From Panulirus ornatus (lineage: Eukaryota; Arthropoda; Malacostraca; Decapoda; Palinuridae): a stretch of DNA of 64,000 nt. A program made the translations under genes and the position numbers. The first letter of the stretch is position 1; every line of letters begins with the position of its first letter. Shown here piece by piece: positions 47,476 through 58,073 of the stretch. The stretch spans positions 54,139,982 through 54,203,981 of the forward strand of contig NC_092232.1 of the NCBI RefSeq assembly GCF_036320965.1. The letters are read 5' to 3'. Under the pieces are notes generated by a model. The model was given only the letters and a program-made list of their open reading frames with translations. It was not told where the DNA came from and searched no databases.

Positions 47476-48084
47476 CTAATCCTCCGTTCGTGCAAGCTTG
47501 TGTCCTTGTGTTGATCCTCTCTCAGCATCCTTAGCGGAAGAAGATAGTATTGATATCCTCAAAAAAAATGTATCAAATATAGGAAAAAAATATATTGAAT
47601 ATATAGCAGGCACGTTCTCTTGAAGATCTCTGGATATGTTGTGTCCATCTCTTGAAGAGAACGCAAGAGTGAGTCTCGTAATGGCACTAGATGTCTCCAC
47701 AGGGTTTTGGAAAATAGGTCCATTGTACCACCGTTCTCAGGAGCCTTTGTGTCTATGAGGCACAAAGTATAGATAGTTAAACCGTATGTAATGATGCTGA
47801 AAAATTCTTAATACCCTATGTAGTAATCGTGAAAAACAAGAATTTAGGATCTTTCTTCGTCCATTCCCCAAGCTTCCTGGAATCCTTAAAAGAGGGATTG
47901 GGTTGGCAGTTCCCATCAGTCGGCTCTCCGGCTGCAGTCTTGGGTGTACGTAGATATTGTCTTCGTTGAACACCCAACGCCGACCTCCTCCCTGTGTAAG
48001 CGTGAGGCCAGTAGTCAGTGGTGGCTGGTTTATCATCCCAATGAAGTGTACAGTGTCTGAACTCTGGTTTGTTATTATTTGCTA
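47476..48084 (-). pseudogene. Decayed protein-coding frame, unknown origin
   Basis: A single minus-strand frame is open from about 48084 to the stop at 47476 with only one internal stop (47737-47739), giving about 200 codons where roughly nine stops would be expected by chance. A competing frame (47816-48211) is also open for 131 codons, so it is not certain which is the ancestral one. No domain or transposon motif was recognised. It lies on the same strand as the other unidentified relics. Confidence 0.5.
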
Positions 48085-48308
48085 CGTGTATCGTCCAGTG
48101 CTCTTGTACGCAAGCGACGGGCGGATAGAAACAGGAGGATGATTTTTTTTTTTTGTTTTTAGACCATGAAACGAATCTCTTACGATCCTGTTTATTGATA
48201 TTGTTCTTCAAGTTTAGTTTTGGTGTCTTTATCCTCCATGGAACTGCACGTATCGTTCCGTGTTCTTCGTTTAAAACTTATTTACTTCAAGAGGCTCATT
48301 TCCCCCCC

Positions 48309-48325
48309 CCACACACACACACACC

Positions 48326-48393
<68 letters not shown>
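48309..48393. repeat. Compound (CA)n-(GA)n microsatellite
   Basis: Short CA tract followed by a GA tract of about 65 bp. Confidence 0.96.
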
Positions 48394-48796
48394 CCCCACG
48401 ATTGCAGAACTCCCTCTCCGTACTGTACAGGTAGGTAATTACACGCCTGATATATTGCCGTGGATTCATGTGCGAGGATGGAAACATGCTCCAGATTGTC
48501 CTGCTTCCAGGCTTGGCTGTGACGTGTTTTGTCTTACTGACGAAAGGAGCTGTATTTCTATACGTCATACGCTTCAGTTACAGAAATGAATTGCTATAGA
48601 CGTCCTGTGGAATTAGTCATTACTGAAGGGTGTTAGATGCAGTGATTCGGAACCATTTTACGAAATTCGAGTAAAAATTTGAATTGAGTATATTTGTTTA
48701 TGCGTTTTACTGTAAGGCAAATTATTTACAAAATCACCTTACACTTATCAGAGGTAATTTTCGAATGGTGACGTAGGTCTGATGGGTAGTTCTAAA
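48394..48796. other. No gene seen
   Basis: No recognised feature. Confidence 0.4.
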
Positions 48797-49165
48797 TTAA
48801 TTGGTATCATAACCATCAATAGCAGTAAAGAGAGTACTCAGTTCGTGTCTGCAGTGGTTGGTGTTGCAGGCATTGTTATGATGGTAGTTTAAGTGGTATA
48901 TCACCAGTAGTCCCACTGACAGTGACGTATACCATCTATTGTTCCTCCGACATGGACATGTACCAAGTGAAATCGCAAGTCGGTGGTTCGGACAAATATA
49001 GTTAACATGTAATTTTTCCATCCGTGCTGCACGACATAATTCACCGAAACAATCCGCCTCATCAGGTGCGAACAAATCATCAAGATTTTCGATTCCAACT
49101 CCAACACGCAGAGTACGTCCTGTCAGCGCCATGCCGAGGTATACTTTGTTTACTCCGGCAAGTTA
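48797..49165 (-). pseudogene. Possible decayed coding fragment, unknown origin
   Basis: Minus-strand frame open for about 122 codons, with an ATG at 49132. The first two thirds have normal protein composition, including an acidic segment and several Cys residues; the end is His/Asn-rich. No family was recognised. Length alone is within what chance could give, so the call rests on composition and on its position next to similar minus-strand relics. Confidence 0.35.
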
Positions 49166-49794
49166 CACTATACTTCAGACCTTGGGGGAGAGACAGTTCG
49201 CAGAACCCCATCACTGAATGCAGTCCCAGGGTTAACTCCCTCCTACCAGTGCCCTCTACCTTACCTTGTACCTCAGCTCCCTCCCTCTTCCTGATTCCGT
49301 CCCTCCCTCACCCTCCTACTTCCACTACCTCCCGCCCCTCCATCCTTTCTCTTGTTCCCCTCTCTCTTCAACACCTCATTGAGGCCATATGCAGTTCTCG
49401 CTGGACAGCTGTATTGAGGCGCTGGATTACAAAGCATGTGAGGATTCTCAGCTGACTCGACGAACGAGAGGCTGAGAAAGAGGAGGTTATTTCCTCCCAT
49501 CAGAGTCTCAAGGCTTTTGATCCTACGGATATATGATAGTTACGGTGTCCTTGACATCATGCACTTTACGCTGTTCCTCAGTAATCTAACGTAGCAAATT
49601 GGTTACCCGTGACAACGCTGGCCACACAGGTATCGGCCTATGTGAAGAGAACACCCTGGGCTTCCAGGCTTATTAGGTTATGCCATCAGATTGCCTGCGC
49701 CATCTCCATTAGATCGTAAAAGCTTCCTTTCAGTAGGTAACGAGGAGAAACGAGGCCCTTCGAAACAACTTAAATCTAGTTATCCCTAGCATTT
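49166..49794. other. No gene seen
   Basis: Includes a C/T-rich stretch at 49215-49375. No recognised feature. Confidence 0.4.
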
Positions 49795-49797
49795 ATA

Positions 49798-49884
<87 letters not shown>
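49795..49884. repeat. (TA)n microsatellite
   Basis: TA tract of about 90 bp with one GT interruption. Confidence 0.97.
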
Positions 49885-49887
<3 letters not shown>

Positions 49888-50071
49888 CCAGGATTCCTTA
49901 TCCAAGAACTTCTGCCTCAAGCTTGAAGGGTGCGCTACACTCAGTGGCAGAGACAGGATGGACTCTTTTGAATGAGAAGTTTCGTTAACTAACAGTGATA
50001 CAGCCTTGCCGAAAGTGTCTTTTTACTCGCGGTGTAATCTCGTTTAGACGGAGCGCAGTAACACCTATCTA

Positions 50072-50091
50072 TCTGTCTATCTATCTATCTG

Positions 50092-50129
<38 letters not shown>

Positions 50130-50168
50130 AATCAATTATCTATCTATCTACATATCTGTCTATCTGTC
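50072..50168. repeat. (CTAT)n tetranucleotide microsatellite
   Basis: CTAT/CTGT units over about 97 bp, ending at the LINE fragment. Confidence 0.95.
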
Positions 50169-50171
50169 TTC

Positions 50172-50330
50172 TTAGAGAAACAGACGGATTTGTATGTGGT
50201 ATTTATGGACTTGGAGAAAGCATACAATAGGGTTGATAGAGATGCCTTGTGGAAGGTCATAAGAATATACGGTGTGAGAGGAAAGATGAAAAAGACAGCG
50301 AAAAGTTTTTATCAAGGATGTTTGACATAT
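50172..50330 (+). pseudogene. RTE-like LINE fragment
   Basis: The plus strand encodes a stretch matching residues about 285-333 of the intact LINE frame at 58-60 kb (MDLEKAYNRVDRDALWKV near 50205, then IRIYGVRGK). It is truncated at both ends; the left end meets the (CTAT)n tract. The catalytic Asp of the first block is still present. It is well preserved over its short length, so it is younger than the relics at 3.2 and 28 kb. Confidence 0.85.
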
Positions 50331-50469
50331 TGGTAGTAAAAGCCAAGAGACAGACTGCAGTAAGAATTCTGTTGAACTGCAAAATGTAAATGAGGAAGAA
50401 GACTAGTGCATAGTAATCTCTGGCGACCTAAAAGCCAAGTAAGCATTGGAAAGAGGCAGTGGGAAAAAG

Positions 50470-50995
50470 GGAACAAAATTCTCGGAATTATCGGTAGGGC
50501 CTTGAATTGAAGTGCAGAGAAATCATCCTTACTATTTATAACTGAATGGTCCGTCCCCATTTTGAATATTGTGTTCAGTTTTGATCACTTTATTTAAAGA
50601 AAAAAAAAAGGAATCAAACAGAATGGAACGAGTGCAGGGTCGAGCTATCAAGATGATTCCTGGGTTGAAAGACAGCTAAGAGAATACATTAAACTACTTG
50701 AATGTATTGAGCTTAGAAAAGAGTAGGCCAAGAGGTGATCCAATGCTAGCATTGGATATTATGAAAGGCATTGCTGATTTTGATCTATCAACATGCCTAT
50801 GGTTGATTCCTCTGATTTCACTCGCAAACGTTCTATCTGGAATGAGACGGAGTACTTTATCTTCAGCAGGATTTTTAATATATGGGACGATTTGCCAGTA
50901 GACTGATTGAAAGCAGAACTATGGATACGTTTAAGAATGAACTTGATAACTATTTCGCTTCAAGTCTACGACTTACATTATTTGGGCCTTCTTAA
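50470..50995 (+). pseudogene. CR1/Jockey-group LINE C-terminal relic
   Basis: Plus-strand frames, shifted several times, carry the end of ORF2 as found in this group: VRPHFEYC-like near 50550, MERVQGRAIKMIPGLK near 50622-50670, LALDIMKGIADFDLS near 50745, and FSRIFNIWDDLPVD near 50865. At least three frameshifts and stops are present. It starts about 140 bp after the RTE-like fragment and is a different LINE type. Confidence 0.78.
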
Positions 50996-51250
50996 GTCAC
51001 AGTGACAGTACGCAGGTTATGCTCTTTGACTTGTATGTATACCTTCCAACACTTACCTCACTAATCCGTGAGGTTTTGATATCAGAAATCTTCCATGACC
51101 ACAGACAGCCTCGAAAAGGATCCAGTGGTCTGTTCTTGTTGGAATTTCTTTGCATTCCTCTGTATTCTGATTCATAAAGCTTGGTACCCATACTTCAAGC
51201 TGAACCTCAGTTGAACTAGCAATCCCCTTTCATGTTGTTCGAATCCCTTT

Positions 51251-51251
51251 A

Positions 51252-51326
<75 letters not shown>
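51251..51326. repeat. (TA)n microsatellite
   Basis: Perfect tract of about 76 bp. Confidence 0.97.
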
Positions 51327-51329
<3 letters not shown>

Positions 51330-51817
51330 GCTCTGTTTCACTAAGTGACATTCTTATCGATAAAATCTTGTACAAGAGTTTCTGCATGTTGCTGAAAGGA
51401 GAGACTAGAAGCGATTCCCAGAAGTGTTTTCCCCCGGCTAATCTTCACTAAGAGAACTAAACGTTTGTTAGGATGCAGGACGGAGTCCTGGAACGTTATC
51501 CTGGAAATGTTGGTTTTCTGGACTTCGCCAGCTGGAGTTTACACCACAAGCGAAATGTTAACTTTGGCGAGGCTGCACCATTTAAGATACAGCCTCGCCA
51601 AAGAAATTCCTACTTCACTTAAGTGTATTCTTCCATGCTAATGAAAGTAGCGCAGACGAGGGTTACAGGAGCCTTTAGAAGTGTCCTGGGTAACACAAGG
51701 ACTCTTTCACAGGAATTGGTCCTGAGGTAATTATGAATAAATGAAATAAGATTCGTAAGACGAGATCGATTCAGAAAGCACATTGTTCAACCTTGTTTAC
51801 GTTCATGCTAGTTCTAA
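51327..51817. other. No gene seen; tRNA 5' flank
   Basis: Contains a GCCTCGCCAAAG / CTTTGGCGAGGC inverted pair near 51565-51604. No coding signal and no obvious TATA element just before the tRNA. Confidence 0.4.
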
Positions 51818-51899
51818 GGTAGCGTGGCCGAGCGGTCTAAGGCGCTGGTTTTAAGCACCAATCTCTTCGGAGGCGTGGGTTCGAATCCCACCGTTACCA
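51818..51899 (+). tRNA. tRNA-Leu (anticodon TAA)
   Basis: 82-base class II tRNA. The acceptor stem GGTAGCG pairs with CGTTACC (one G-U), with A as discriminator base. The D arm is GCC...GGC with the A-box sequence TGGCCGAGCGG. The anticodon stem CTGGT/ACCAA encloses the loop TTTAAGC, giving anticodon TAA. The variable arm CTC-TTCG-GAG is of the long type found in leucine tRNAs. The T arm is GTGGG-TTCGAAT-CCCAC, containing the B box. There is no intron. The outer pair of the anticodon stem is a C-A mismatch; the rest is well formed, so the gene is probably functional. It would be transcribed by RNA polymerase III from the internal A and B boxes and decode UUA. The CCA end is not encoded, as usual in eukaryotes. 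Confidence 0.95.
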
Positions 51900-51904
51900 C
51901 AATG

Positions 51905-51909
51905 TTTTT
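51905..51909 (+). terminator. Pol III terminator of the tRNA gene
   Basis: A TTTTT run six bases after the tRNA 3' end, the usual polymerase III stop signal. Confidence 0.85.
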
Positions 51910-51959
51910 GCTAATTCTTGTTTCATTCTCTCAACACAGTCAGGTTACTCTGACGGGTG

Positions 51960-52140
51960 TGGCCTTAACTCCTTCAGTACAACAGTACACCTCATGAGTC
52001 CTCCAGTACAGCAATACAGCCCTTGAGCTTGACAGTACAGCCTTTGAGCAGTACAGCCCTTAAACCCGACGATCCAACCCTTAAGTACAGCAGTACAGCC
52101 CCTGAACACGGCAGTACAGCCCTTGAGTAATACAGCCTTG
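51960..52140. repeat. Degenerate ~22-bp tandem array
   Basis: About eight imperfect units related to AGTACAGCCCTTGAGCTTGA or AGTACAGCCCCTGAACACGG. Confidence 0.8.
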
Positions 52141-52237
52141 AACAGAAATGCCACAACGTTCATCTTCAGTTCAAGATGCGGAAATGTTGTTCTTGGAACT
52201 ACGAACAAGACTTAACCTGGAGTTTACTCGCACGAGT

Positions 52238-52240
<3 letters not shown>

Positions 52241-52309
<69 letters not shown>
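52241..52309. repeat. (CT)n microsatellite
   Basis: Perfect tract of about 69 bp. Confidence 0.97.
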
Positions 52310-52312
<3 letters not shown>

Positions 52313-53369
52313 AAAGAAACATGCTCGAGCCTCCAGAATTATGTCTCCTCCGTAAAGTAATAAAAGAAAAGTTTCTTTACTTCCTAAAGTAGAAAGAGAA
52401 ATTCTATTCTTCCTCCTCTTCCACAACTTCCTCCGCCTCCCATTCTCTTGACGTAAGACCCTCGCCGAGTCTTAGTTATAAGACTGCCACCAGGGGAGCT
52501 TGGTACCCTCCACCGGCCCACTGGCTCACACATAAGACTAAGGTGTTGAAGATTGAGCGATGGATAAGCCTTCCTCACCCCAGCAGTTCTTCATTCACCT
52601 CTGGGAAATCCGAAATCCGAAGGAATCCAGATAACTGCTTAGATCCGAAGGGTAAAGTGACGACACAACACACCCTCCCTCTCATACCTCGCAGGGAGGG
52701 AGGTAGCTGGCTAGACCTTACAAGGAAGAGCGGGGTTACTCAGCTTGAAAAGTACCCCTTATCAAACAGCGATGTCCTTCGAACGGCGATAAGATCTCGG
52801 CGACACGACGAAGGGAAGATGATTGCGTTCGCGGAAGGTCGGGGTCTTGATAGTGAGAGAGAGGCGGAAGTTGATACTCTCTCCTACGTGAAAGCCTTCA
52901 AGAAGGAACAAACGTCAATTCTGTAGAAGTGGTTTCCGTCCCGTTCCCCACAAATAAATGGAGAGGTCGAACAGACCAGGAGGAGGATATTTCCATTGGC
53001 GTCATGTAGGTCGTGGAGACAGAGGGAGGACGACGAACCCACAGACTCGGGAAAGGTTCTGGAAACATTTGATTACCTGAGGATGGAATCGAGAGGTCCA
53101 GCAGACACCTAGTATGACCTGCAGACGAACAGAAGGACCTACAGACATCCCACAGACACAGAAAAGGTTCCACGAATAGACAGGGCGTCTCTTGTATACT
53201 TGGTAGAGTAATCAGGCCCTGGAGAGATTGACCAGAAGCAAAGACATGATTGTATAGGTATATATGAAATGTCTCGGAGGGTAAGTGGTAACTTATAGAC
53301 ACCGATGAAATCCAACGGACGTAGAAGGGAGTCCCATAAACATGATAACGTGAGGAGGTCTTACGTGTA

Positions 53370-53373
<4 letters not shown>
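52310..53373. other. No gene seen
   Basis: Open frames of 127 codons (52543-52926, plus) and 134 codons (52898-53302, minus) overlap slightly and show no motif. Loose repeats of CAGAC / AGGTTC words lie at 52970-53230. Confidence 0.4.
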
Positions 53374-53444
<71 letters not shown>

Positions 53445-53463
53445 GAAAGGGGGGGGGGGGGGG
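53374..53463. repeat. (TA)n microsatellite and G run
   Basis: Perfect TA tract to about 53441, then CAGGAAA and a run of about 15 G. Confidence 0.96.
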
Positions 53464-53734
53464 TGTTCCTTGGCACTGCTACGATACAAGTTCGTGGACA
53501 GTATCACTACCTCGTCAATTCTAAATTTCACTCGTCCCTCTGCTCTGAAGATGGCATACTATGGAACACGAAGAGGGTATAAATTCAATTTCATTCCATT
53601 CGCCACCGTGAAAAGGTATTTTCGCTCGAAAATCCAGCAGCGAATGGGATGTTATGACCAGTGGCTCTCTCTCGGGCCCACCCACCCCACCATGTTATCG
53701 AAGACACCAAGTGACGTCATATTGTCCGGACGCT

Positions 53735-53830
53735 GATCTCGTTTATCCGTAGCAGCAGCTGTTCGTTTATCCGTAGCAGCAGCTGTACCTTCTTCAACCC
53801 TCGTTTATCCGTAGCAGCAGCTGTACCTTC
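53735..53830. repeat. Short tandem repeat
   Basis: Three copies of CTCGTTTATCCGTAGCAGCA plus GCTGT, two followed by ACCTTCTTCAAC. Confidence 0.88.
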
Positions 53831-56624
53831 TTCAACAGAACTCTCAGCAATAACTCCAAGGCTATCCACATCAGCAGAACTATTCTTAAATGACACAGAA
53901 CTGTCCACTGGGACACAAACTACCCACATTGGGAAGAGGGTTATCCTCAACGAAGCCAGAACTGTGGTAAACAACACCAGAATTGTTCACAGTGGTATCG
54001 AATCTCTACATGATGGTATTCATTTCATGACAGTGTATAACTTTGCTTAATATTAAGACCAGTTCTATTGCCAGCTTGTGGATTACAGACTGTGTCGAAG
54101 TGTTACATGTCTTGCCGGTGATATGCATTGAGTACATTACCAATTATCGAAAACAAAGAAATTATCGTAATTATTTCGTATACGTCATGTAAGTAGTATA
54201 AACATTACTGAACTACAATATGTATAATGATGCCGAATGATTAATGAAAGGATAGTGTGTACGTTGTTAGTAATGTAATATATGCTGTTATTAACGTGAT
54301 CTACGTCATTATGAATGATAAAGTTGCCTTTTGAGGTTAAATAATTCAAAATTATAATTCGAATTCATCACACGTTAACACAGACTGAAGCATTGACATA
54401 TTGTACGATATAAAAAGGCAGTTTCGCTCGTCCAAGCTGTAGTTTTGCTCGTGTTCAATTGGCTGTTTCAGTTCAGGGTTCACTCGGGTCATATGAAGTG
54501 AATTCAAGGTTACGAGATCGGGTCTGTAACGGACTGAGATTATTACGTCCTTGCCACAGTGGGACGACGGATGGTCTGTCTCCAGTGTCATTCGTCAGGT
54601 GTTCACATTGTTCGTCCAACATTCAAAACGCTTCGACTCGGACAGGTAAGTTAAGACAATGGCAGTGGCTCCTCGTTTCTCACGAATGATCCGATTGCAC
54701 ATTTATTCTTGGACATCACCGGAGGGTCACTGACGTGTGTCATGCAGTGGGGGTTTCATTTGCAAGAATAATTCGTAAACCCAAGAATCGCAAATCATCA
54801 AGAAGTTTCGACTCTGTTGTCATTTCCCAGTTGAATCTCTCATGTTCATGGCTTAGGTACGTGTTGATGTACAAAGTAGCTACAATGCTTGTCACCAAAT
54901 TCCGTTGATATGATGTAATTTAGGCAATATTTTTATGTTAGAATTGTATTAGTATAAAGATAATTATAGATAGAATTTCTTTTAAGGTCAGTTGTCTCAG
55001 AAATTCCCCTGTTGCCTTCGTGAAACTCTCCTTTTACATTAATAAAAATCTTTATTCCTTCGTTTACTATTACGCTTGGCGGCATAATGAGAGTAACAAC
55101 AGAAAGAACTGTGTTGACTTGATTCTAACGTTGGGAGAATGAGTGAGGCTTCTTAACCGTTTTGTTTGTGTGGTTCGAACCGCATCGAGACGCTCGAAGC
55201 AACCTGATGGAAACGATGGTTTTTCGCCCAGCTGTTCGAAGGTTAAATGCCATCTAGAGTCGATGAGACATTAGGAAGAAGATTTATGATCTATACAAGT
55301 GAAGGGATAGAGGAACTTATACGTCGACACGGAAGGTTAACAACTATTCTTTATTAATTAGACGAAATTTTGTTACTCCTAAAGATTTGCTCGCAATTAT
55401 GACCTCAGTGGATGACATAAAACCAGAGGGACATACCAACCTCCAACTCCCGCTCCAAAACCAGTCACTGAGCCTCCGAAAATGTCGGCCGACGCGTCGC
55501 TCTGTTGGTAGATTTCAGGACGCATCGCTCCGCAATGGGTCATTGTACACTGGGGTTACGCTAGTTCGAATTGGTCGTGAATGCTACGTCATATCGAAAG
55601 GTAGTGACCACTAGAGTCCTGCTTGTCATACCCATCGCCAGACCAGTAGTATAACAGTTACGGCGGCGTAAACCAGCGAATACGTCATCCCACCGGAGGA
55701 GCGAGATAGATGGAGCCAATCGTCCGCTTTCCCTTGCGATCGGCAATTGTTTCGGAGGCAGTGGAGTCCCATCCTCTTTCCGGCGTGATACAGAGGATTA
55801 TATCATGTTCTGCTGCGTCAGCCAGCCAGATCACGGCCTGTATCCCTTAAACATCCCACACAATTGCTATTTGCATCCGCGATTTAATTGTTCGATTTTC
55901 GGATTGGTCGTCCCCGATTTGCTTCGTTGGGATGATTCATACGGGCGGTGTTCCACGTTGTAGTGATGTATCTTTTCTGATATTTGTTTCGTGTTTGGTG
56001 CTGGCCGGTCACGAACATGCAGTGGAACATTGTGTGGCATCATTGTAGCACATCTGTGGTCTGCGTGGCGTCCGATGCGCCTGGTACCAACAGCGCAGCT
56101 GCGCAGTCACGCCTCGTTGTGGCTTCGGGAGTGACGTATTAACTTTGATGATAATGAGCCTCTAGTAGTGACTCATAACATAATTTAACATCCAGAATGT
56201 CAGTGTTGATTATGACGGAACCACTTGGGTGTGAACGCACGTATCTACGTGTCATGGTATCATGCCTGAAGGCCGACTAGCTATTGATAAGCCATCCAGG
56301 CACCGAAAGTATGTGACCATCTCTCCCCCTTACCCTCCGTCGGTTACCAGATATGCTCTTCCACCAGTTGCAGTCATGGGACGACCCCAGACTTTATTCC
56401 TCGGTTGTAATAGGTGATGGAGAACACGATGGCCACTGTTTTAACATATACAGGCAGAAGTCAACGTGTTATCATGGTCTTGAGAGGCGGAGTGGAGGAA
56501 CACGAGGGAGGTGGACTGGAGTGTTACATGACTTTGATCGATCTTTTGGAAAATCGAGACCAATGTGCTCACTATAATGGTGGTGGCACAGAGTGATGTA
56601 AGTCATGATAACGTCCTTATTATG
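53831..56624. other. Longest featureless block; no gene seen
   Basis: About 2.8 kb with no long microsatellite and no recognised transposon. Its base composition is balanced. Several frames of 60-105 codons are open (for example about 55656-55965 plus, without ATG at its start), but there is no agreement between neighbouring segments and no motif. It could contain host intron or regulatory sequence. Confidence 0.45.
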
Positions 56625-56692
56625 TAGAACCCTGTGGTACTCTGTGGTACCCTGTGTTACCCTGTGGTACCCTGTGGTACCCTGTGCCCCAC
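56625..56692. repeat. 11-bp tandem repeat
   Basis: About six units of CCTGTGGTACC or TCTGTGGTACC. Confidence 0.88.
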
Positions 56693-56754
56693 GTTGTTGT
56701 TGTACATATTCCGGGTGTTGTAGGAACCTGTCTCCTTTCTGTCAGGGACATTAC

Positions 56755-56930
56755 AGGCGGTACGGCATTGCAGGCACCTAAGACGGCATTAGAGGAGACT
56801 AAGACAGCATTAGAGGCATGTGCAGAGGCATTGGAGGCAGCTAAGACAGCATTATTAACGGCTAAGACGGTAGTAGAGGCAGATAAGACGACATTAGAGG
56901 CATCCAACACAGCACTAAGGGTAGCCACTA
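56755..56930. repeat. 21-bp minisatellite encoding heptads
   Basis: Eight diverged units of AAGACGGCATTAGAGGAGAC plus T. Since 21 bp is seven codons, the plus frame gives TALEETK/TALEACA-type heptads that look like a coiled coil, and the minus frame gives NAVLAAS-type heptads. The open frame ends with the array, so this is probably not a gene. Confidence 0.82.
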
Positions 56931-57221
56931 CCTAAACCACGCAGTACTCGCCAAGCTGCTGCCTCATATGATTACATGACACACACGAAAATTACGTCAC
57001 ATGTAAATACATCATGATTTACGTTGATTCCTGTATAGGTATATTGTCCACCATAAACTTGGGTGAATTACCTCTCGCCCATCTCTCTGTCTGGTGAAGG
57101 TTGATAAATCCAGACCTCCCAGATGGAGTGTCTGACAATGATCAGTCTAGAATTGGTCCCGGAAAAAGTAGATTAGTCCCTAACTCAATTTTCTTCTTTA
57201 TTTGATATCTATTTGTTATTT

Positions 57222-57266
57222 AGTATCCCTGGGGACAGGGGAGAGAGAAGACTGCCCACGTATCCC
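57222..57266 (+). mobile_element. SINE-like repeat head fragment
   Basis: TATCCCTGGGGACAGGGGAG followed by CTGCCCACGTATCCCC matches the head of the SINE at 6.0 kb. Nothing further of the element is recognisable, so the copy is 3'-truncated or decayed. Confidence 0.6.
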
Positions 57267-58000
57267 CTTCATACGTTCCCCCTCATTCAGAGTAGCGCAC
57301 CGCCCTCTTTTCTCCTTTTCCTTTTCCAGTCTCATCGAGGAGGGAGGTCATGGATGAGGGGAACGGGTAGCGTGAGTCCTCACATTCTCATGAGCGGCTT
57401 CCAGATCCCCGGTACGAGAGGAATGAACCATCATGTTCCAGGATTAGACCCAAGTAGGCCCATCTAGTCCTCCAGGTGTAACCATCTTTCATTTTTCTCT
57501 TCCCCGCGTCTTTAGTCCAGCACTCAAATATTCCAGCGACGCCATGGTCACTATGGATCGCTCGTCTCTATCCATGATGAGGTATTGTGTCCTGGACGTC
57601 TTCATCTCCATTTTCCAGGCTGGTTATCACCTGAAGTCGGATACCAGCTATCACACTAGTGGCATCTACAGAGGCCGACCAATACCCACTGTGGCTCATT
57701 CCTCGTTCTTCCCTCCCACTTCGTTTGAGTTCGTGTCAAGTTCAGTCTCCCTCAGGAGTTCTCTGACTGTACCCGGCTATAGATCTATATCCGAAGGAAC
57801 TCGTTGTCCTTGTATCAAAGGCGCCAAACACTTGAGAACCAGGTCTTTTTGTAGTCCAATCTCTGGGGTCCGGGTCGCTGCGGTGAGTGGGGTTGGGGCA
57901 CATGACTTGCAGATGAAGACCTTGTGTGTGTGTTGGAATTATATACACAAAGGAATGCTTTATGCTAAATAACATTCTTTATTCATAATAATAATAATAA
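57267..58000. other. No gene seen
   Basis: A 142-codon plus-strand open frame (57544-57972) shows no motif. AT-rich (AATA)n at 57987-58003 leads into the (TA)n. Confidence 0.4.

Positions 58001-58073
<73 letters not shown>
58001..58073. repeat. (TA)n tract and LINE A-tail (T run on plus strand)
   Basis: TA tract to about 58057, then about 16 T. The T run is the complement of the LINE's 3' A-tail. Confidence 0.93.

Noticed and set aside
55656..55965. Open plus-strand frame of about 103 codons with no ATG at its start
   Set aside because: No neighbouring segment continues it, and chance could produce one of this length here.
57544..57972. 142-codon plus-strand open frame
   Set aside because: No motif, overlapping open frame on the other strand, length compatible with chance.
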